A stretch of DNA of 64,000 nt from Ptiloglossa arizonensis (lineage: Eukaryota > Arthropoda > Insecta > Hymenoptera > Colletidae): NCBI RefSeq assembly GCF_051014685.1, contig NC_135060.1, positions 9,858,001 to 9,922,000 on the forward strand. The letters are read 5' to 3'. This document shows positions 61,297 to 64,000 of the stretch, in pieces (the stretch's first letter is position 1; every line of letters starts with the position of its first letter). Below the pieces are notes generated by a model. It saw only the letters and a list, made by a program, of their open reading frames with translations, was not told the origin of the DNA and did no database searches. The position numbers were made by a program, and so were the translations under genes.

Positions 61297-61650
61297 CGAG
61301 TCGATGTAGAAGATTTTCTTAATCGTTGCACGAATTTACAGATTCCTGGAGTTTATCGTTCGTTTCGTTAAAAATCCTCGATACGACGCACAGATCGATG
61401 AAAGTTTTGCGGGTGAAAGGCGAGATGTAACAGAGAGCGAGAAAGGGATGAGAGTAGCGCGTTTCATCCTACACGAGTTAATATAGAAAATTTTGTTAAT
61501 CTTTGCACGAATTTACAGATTCCTGGAGTTTATCGTTCGTTTCGTTAGAAATCCTCGATACGACGCACAGATCGATGAAAGTTTTGCGGGTGAAAGGCGA
61601 GAAGATGTAACAGAGAGCGAGAAAAGGATGAGAGTAGCGCGTTTCATCCT
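61297..61650. repeat. Two-copy tandem duplication, period 177 bp
   Basis: CGAGTCGATGTAGAAGATTT at 61297 recurs as CGAGTTAATATAGAAAATTT at 61474. The pair is nearly identical through CACGAATTTACAGATTCCTG, GATACGACGCACAGATCGAT and AGAGTAGCGCGTTTCATCCT. The second copy has AGA inserted before ATGTAACAG. The period is 59 codons, but only the second copy lies in an open frame (61493-61735), so coding is not supported. Confidence 0.93.
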
Positions 61651-63875
61651 GGGTCTCCTAATGGACTCGTCAGTGAGGCTATCTATGGTCGACGCAAATT
61701 TAATTGGACGCTCAAGGCCACTTCCCCGACTATGAGTGTCGCAAACTACTTACTACTCCCTTACGGTATCGCCACGGGCGTCGTCTTCCTTCAGAAACCG
61801 AGGTGGGCATGTCGGACTAATAGGAGTGTGTTACCGTTGCGGAATCTAAAGTCGTCTTTACGACGCCAAATCCTTCATTCGTTTGTTTAGCTTGTTACAC
61901 TTCTGCAAGGAATGAACAGTTTGTCCCCCCTTCTCGATGCTTCTGCGTCTTTTTTACTCGAGTTTAAAACAAATTGTCTCACGAAGGAACGAGATACGAG
62001 ATACGAAACTGCGAAGTAGCTGTACAGCACTGCTAACTGGAGCGACCAATTAAATTTGCATCGACCTAATTAGACTTTGTCTTATTTCGCAAGAATATTT
62101 TACGATTGATTTAGAATATGTAAACACAGAGGAATCGGTGACGGAGCGAGAACTCGGAGAAATCGATTGGTCGGCCTCCTGGTGGCGAATGCGGGAAGAT
62201 AACGTCGCAGAAGAAAAAGTAATAAGATCCTTAGGTCTTTCACGACCCGACAAGTTGCTGTTGAACCTCCTAGGGGCTTACTTGTGTAAATATGTCCTTT
62301 CTGTAATGTATCAATCCCAACTTGTTAAATATTTCCCTTCAAAGTAAATATTTCCACCCTATCCGAAAACTTTTACTAGGTCACCCTATCCTCGAACGTC
62401 ACCGAACCCGATTCACGCACCGAAATACAATTTTCTAAACCTTGCCCTGCTTTATCGCCCTCGTCCCTACTCCAAAACCCCTTGAAAGACCCGACAGCTT
62501 GCGCGAAAGGGAGGTCCAGTCTTTAAATCAATTTCAACCGGTTCTACATCAACATCGTGCTTCGCAATCTTCGTATTTACGTAATCAAAGTCCATTTCCA
62601 TCTGACCGTGTACCGGTAACTTTCTTGGATTGGCTATCCATTACATTTTAGAAACTAATTTCAACGTTCTACCCGCATTGATGTTTGAAGAGGATACCGT
62701 TGTATGTCTTACATTTGTCAACCGTTTAACCTAGCCGCTGTTGCAATCTTCCGATCGATTAATCGTGTCCAGGTTAGACTTTAATGCGGTAACGATGTAC
62801 GAACAAAGAGAGAGATTTTTCAAACAGGAGAGTATTCGTCTGTCTACGATCGTCCGAACAGAACGCGGATAAAGTTAGGAAATTGCTGTTTCATGAAGTG
62901 CCTCCGCGATACGGGTTTCCGACCGAAAATTTGAATGCTTGAAATGTGAATAGCTGCACCTGTTGGCTCTATAAAGCTGCGTTGCAACAGTACTTGAATC
63001 TCAACGTCCGGAAGGTCGTTTAAGCATCCAAATTGTTTCCCTTGCACCGTTGCGTTGTTACGCGCGCTTCTCCCCCTAGAGACTCTATCCGAGTACAAAT
63101 ATCCATATTTTTTACGGAAGTCATAAAAACGCATAAAATAAATTTCCGCAATAGACAGCTTTATTGTGTATCAGGATGGTTCGCGTTCAGGTTTTGACGC
63201 ACAATTAATACTTTGCGAGGTAAGCGACAAAAATGGTTTCATCGGTTACTCGATATTCGGAAATATTTGATAAAATGCATATGCGAGCGATATTAAAAAA
63301 TGAGTAAAATAACATCGACTAATGCGTATCGTTGCTTTGGTTTTTTTCTAGGGTTGCAGCATTGAGTAAACGAAAGTACACGATATTATTTGACACAGTG
63401 AGGAAGACTTCCAAACTTGAAGAATGCCTCCACTTATAAATAAATAATGTTCGGTACTTTTCTTTTGAAATCTGTTCCTGTACTTGAAAGAAATGAATTG
63501 CGTTAGTTTGAGTTACGCTGAAAAATGTAATTTTACCAATTTTACTCGAAACCTTTTTTGATGTAACTGTTAAATTCAATCTGAGGTGATACAACGAAGG
63601 AAAGATACAGAAAATCTTCCTGATAAGGAATTATCCCGGAGAAAAGCACGAAAAGCTCGACCATCTACTTTGAACATTCCTTCGACATTCTTGGCGAGTA
63701 TAACTGTAAAAGAGCGCGCAATTCGTATCCCGAGATCGTTAAAAGACGAGCCGAAGAAAATGCAAGGGAAGAAAATGCTTCGAAATAGAGGGTTAGGTGT
63801 CACGCTCAAAAGAGGGTGGGAAAGGGAAGGGGATAGGTAGTTTAGTAGAAGACGAGACACGTAGTTGCGTAAATC
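61651..63875. other. Gene-free stretch
   Basis: Short unassigned frames on both strands (the longest is 63576-63938 minus, made of Ser/Leu from the GA repeat). No transposon ends, RNA genes or good splice pairs were noticed. Confidence 0.5.
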
Positions 63876-63936
63876 GGGGGAGAGAGAGAGAGAAAGAGAT
63901 AGATATATAGAGAGAGACAGGGAGAGGCAGAGAGAC
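63876..63936. repeat. Microsatellite (GA)n, imperfect
   Basis: GGGGGAGAGAGAGAGAGAAA, then GATAGATATATAGAGAGAG and more GA/GAG units up to AGAGACATCG. Simple repeat seen directly. Confidence 0.9.
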
Positions 63937-64000
63937 ATCGCCGTGTGCTCGGATTTTAGTTGTCAGTGTCAGCGTTTTTTAGCATACTGCCATTTCGGCG

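Overview
The window looks like eukaryotic nuclear DNA from an insect, most likely a hymenopteran (bee, ant or wasp). The grounds are a moderately AT-rich background in which CpG is unusually common, many short microsatellites, relics of mariner DNA transposons, and long stretches without open reading frames. The taxonomic call is an inference from style; no gene here fixes the species. There is no bacterial operon structure, rRNA, recognisable tRNA, CRISPR array or virus-like gene.

No complete protein-coding gene could be recognised. The only coding sequence whose family can be named is a broken N-terminal piece of a mariner transposase near 46.3 kb. The other open frames are short, or long only because they lie in GC-rich or purine/pyrimidine-biased DNA where stop codons are rare. 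The window reads best as intergenic DNA or, more interestingly, the inside of one or more very long introns. Three plus-strand signals fit the intron view. One is a candidate 60-nt microexon at 13143-13202 with a strong acceptor and donor, open in all three frames. The other two, at 7502/7503 and 38263/38264, have the recursive-splice layout: a pyrimidine tract, CAG, then immediately a donor.

Layout. 1-175: right end of a TIR element, repeated at about 18.34-18.51 kb. 4.4-4.85 kb: two-copy tandem repeat. 7.5 kb: first recursive-splice candidate. 13.1 kb: microexon candidate. 14.1, 17.1 and 37.0 kb: three copies of a 130-bp mariner-type MITE. 14.9, 20.0-20.6, 30.0, 33.9, 36.2, 52.8-53.5 and 59-61 kb: homeodomain-site-rich or GC-patterned segments that look like conserved non-coding (regulatory) DNA. 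25.2-25.5 kb: foldback with 13-bp arms. 28.7-29.1 kb: in-frame 96-bp repeat followed by a consensus splice donor. 33.8-35.3 and 43.3-44.7 kb: CpG-dense segments, perhaps promoters. 38.2 kb: second recursive-splice candidate. 46.1 kb: mariner relic. 47.8 kb: short TIR element of the family seen at 1 and 18.5 kb. 48.6, 51.5, 55.5, 56.5 and 61.3 kb: more two-copy tandem repeats.

The most distinctive overall pattern is eight independent local two-copy tandem duplications (periods about 83-235 bp) in 64 kb, together with the same-strand splice signals. RNA-seq and comparison with related genomes would decide both the gene model and the regulatory elements.
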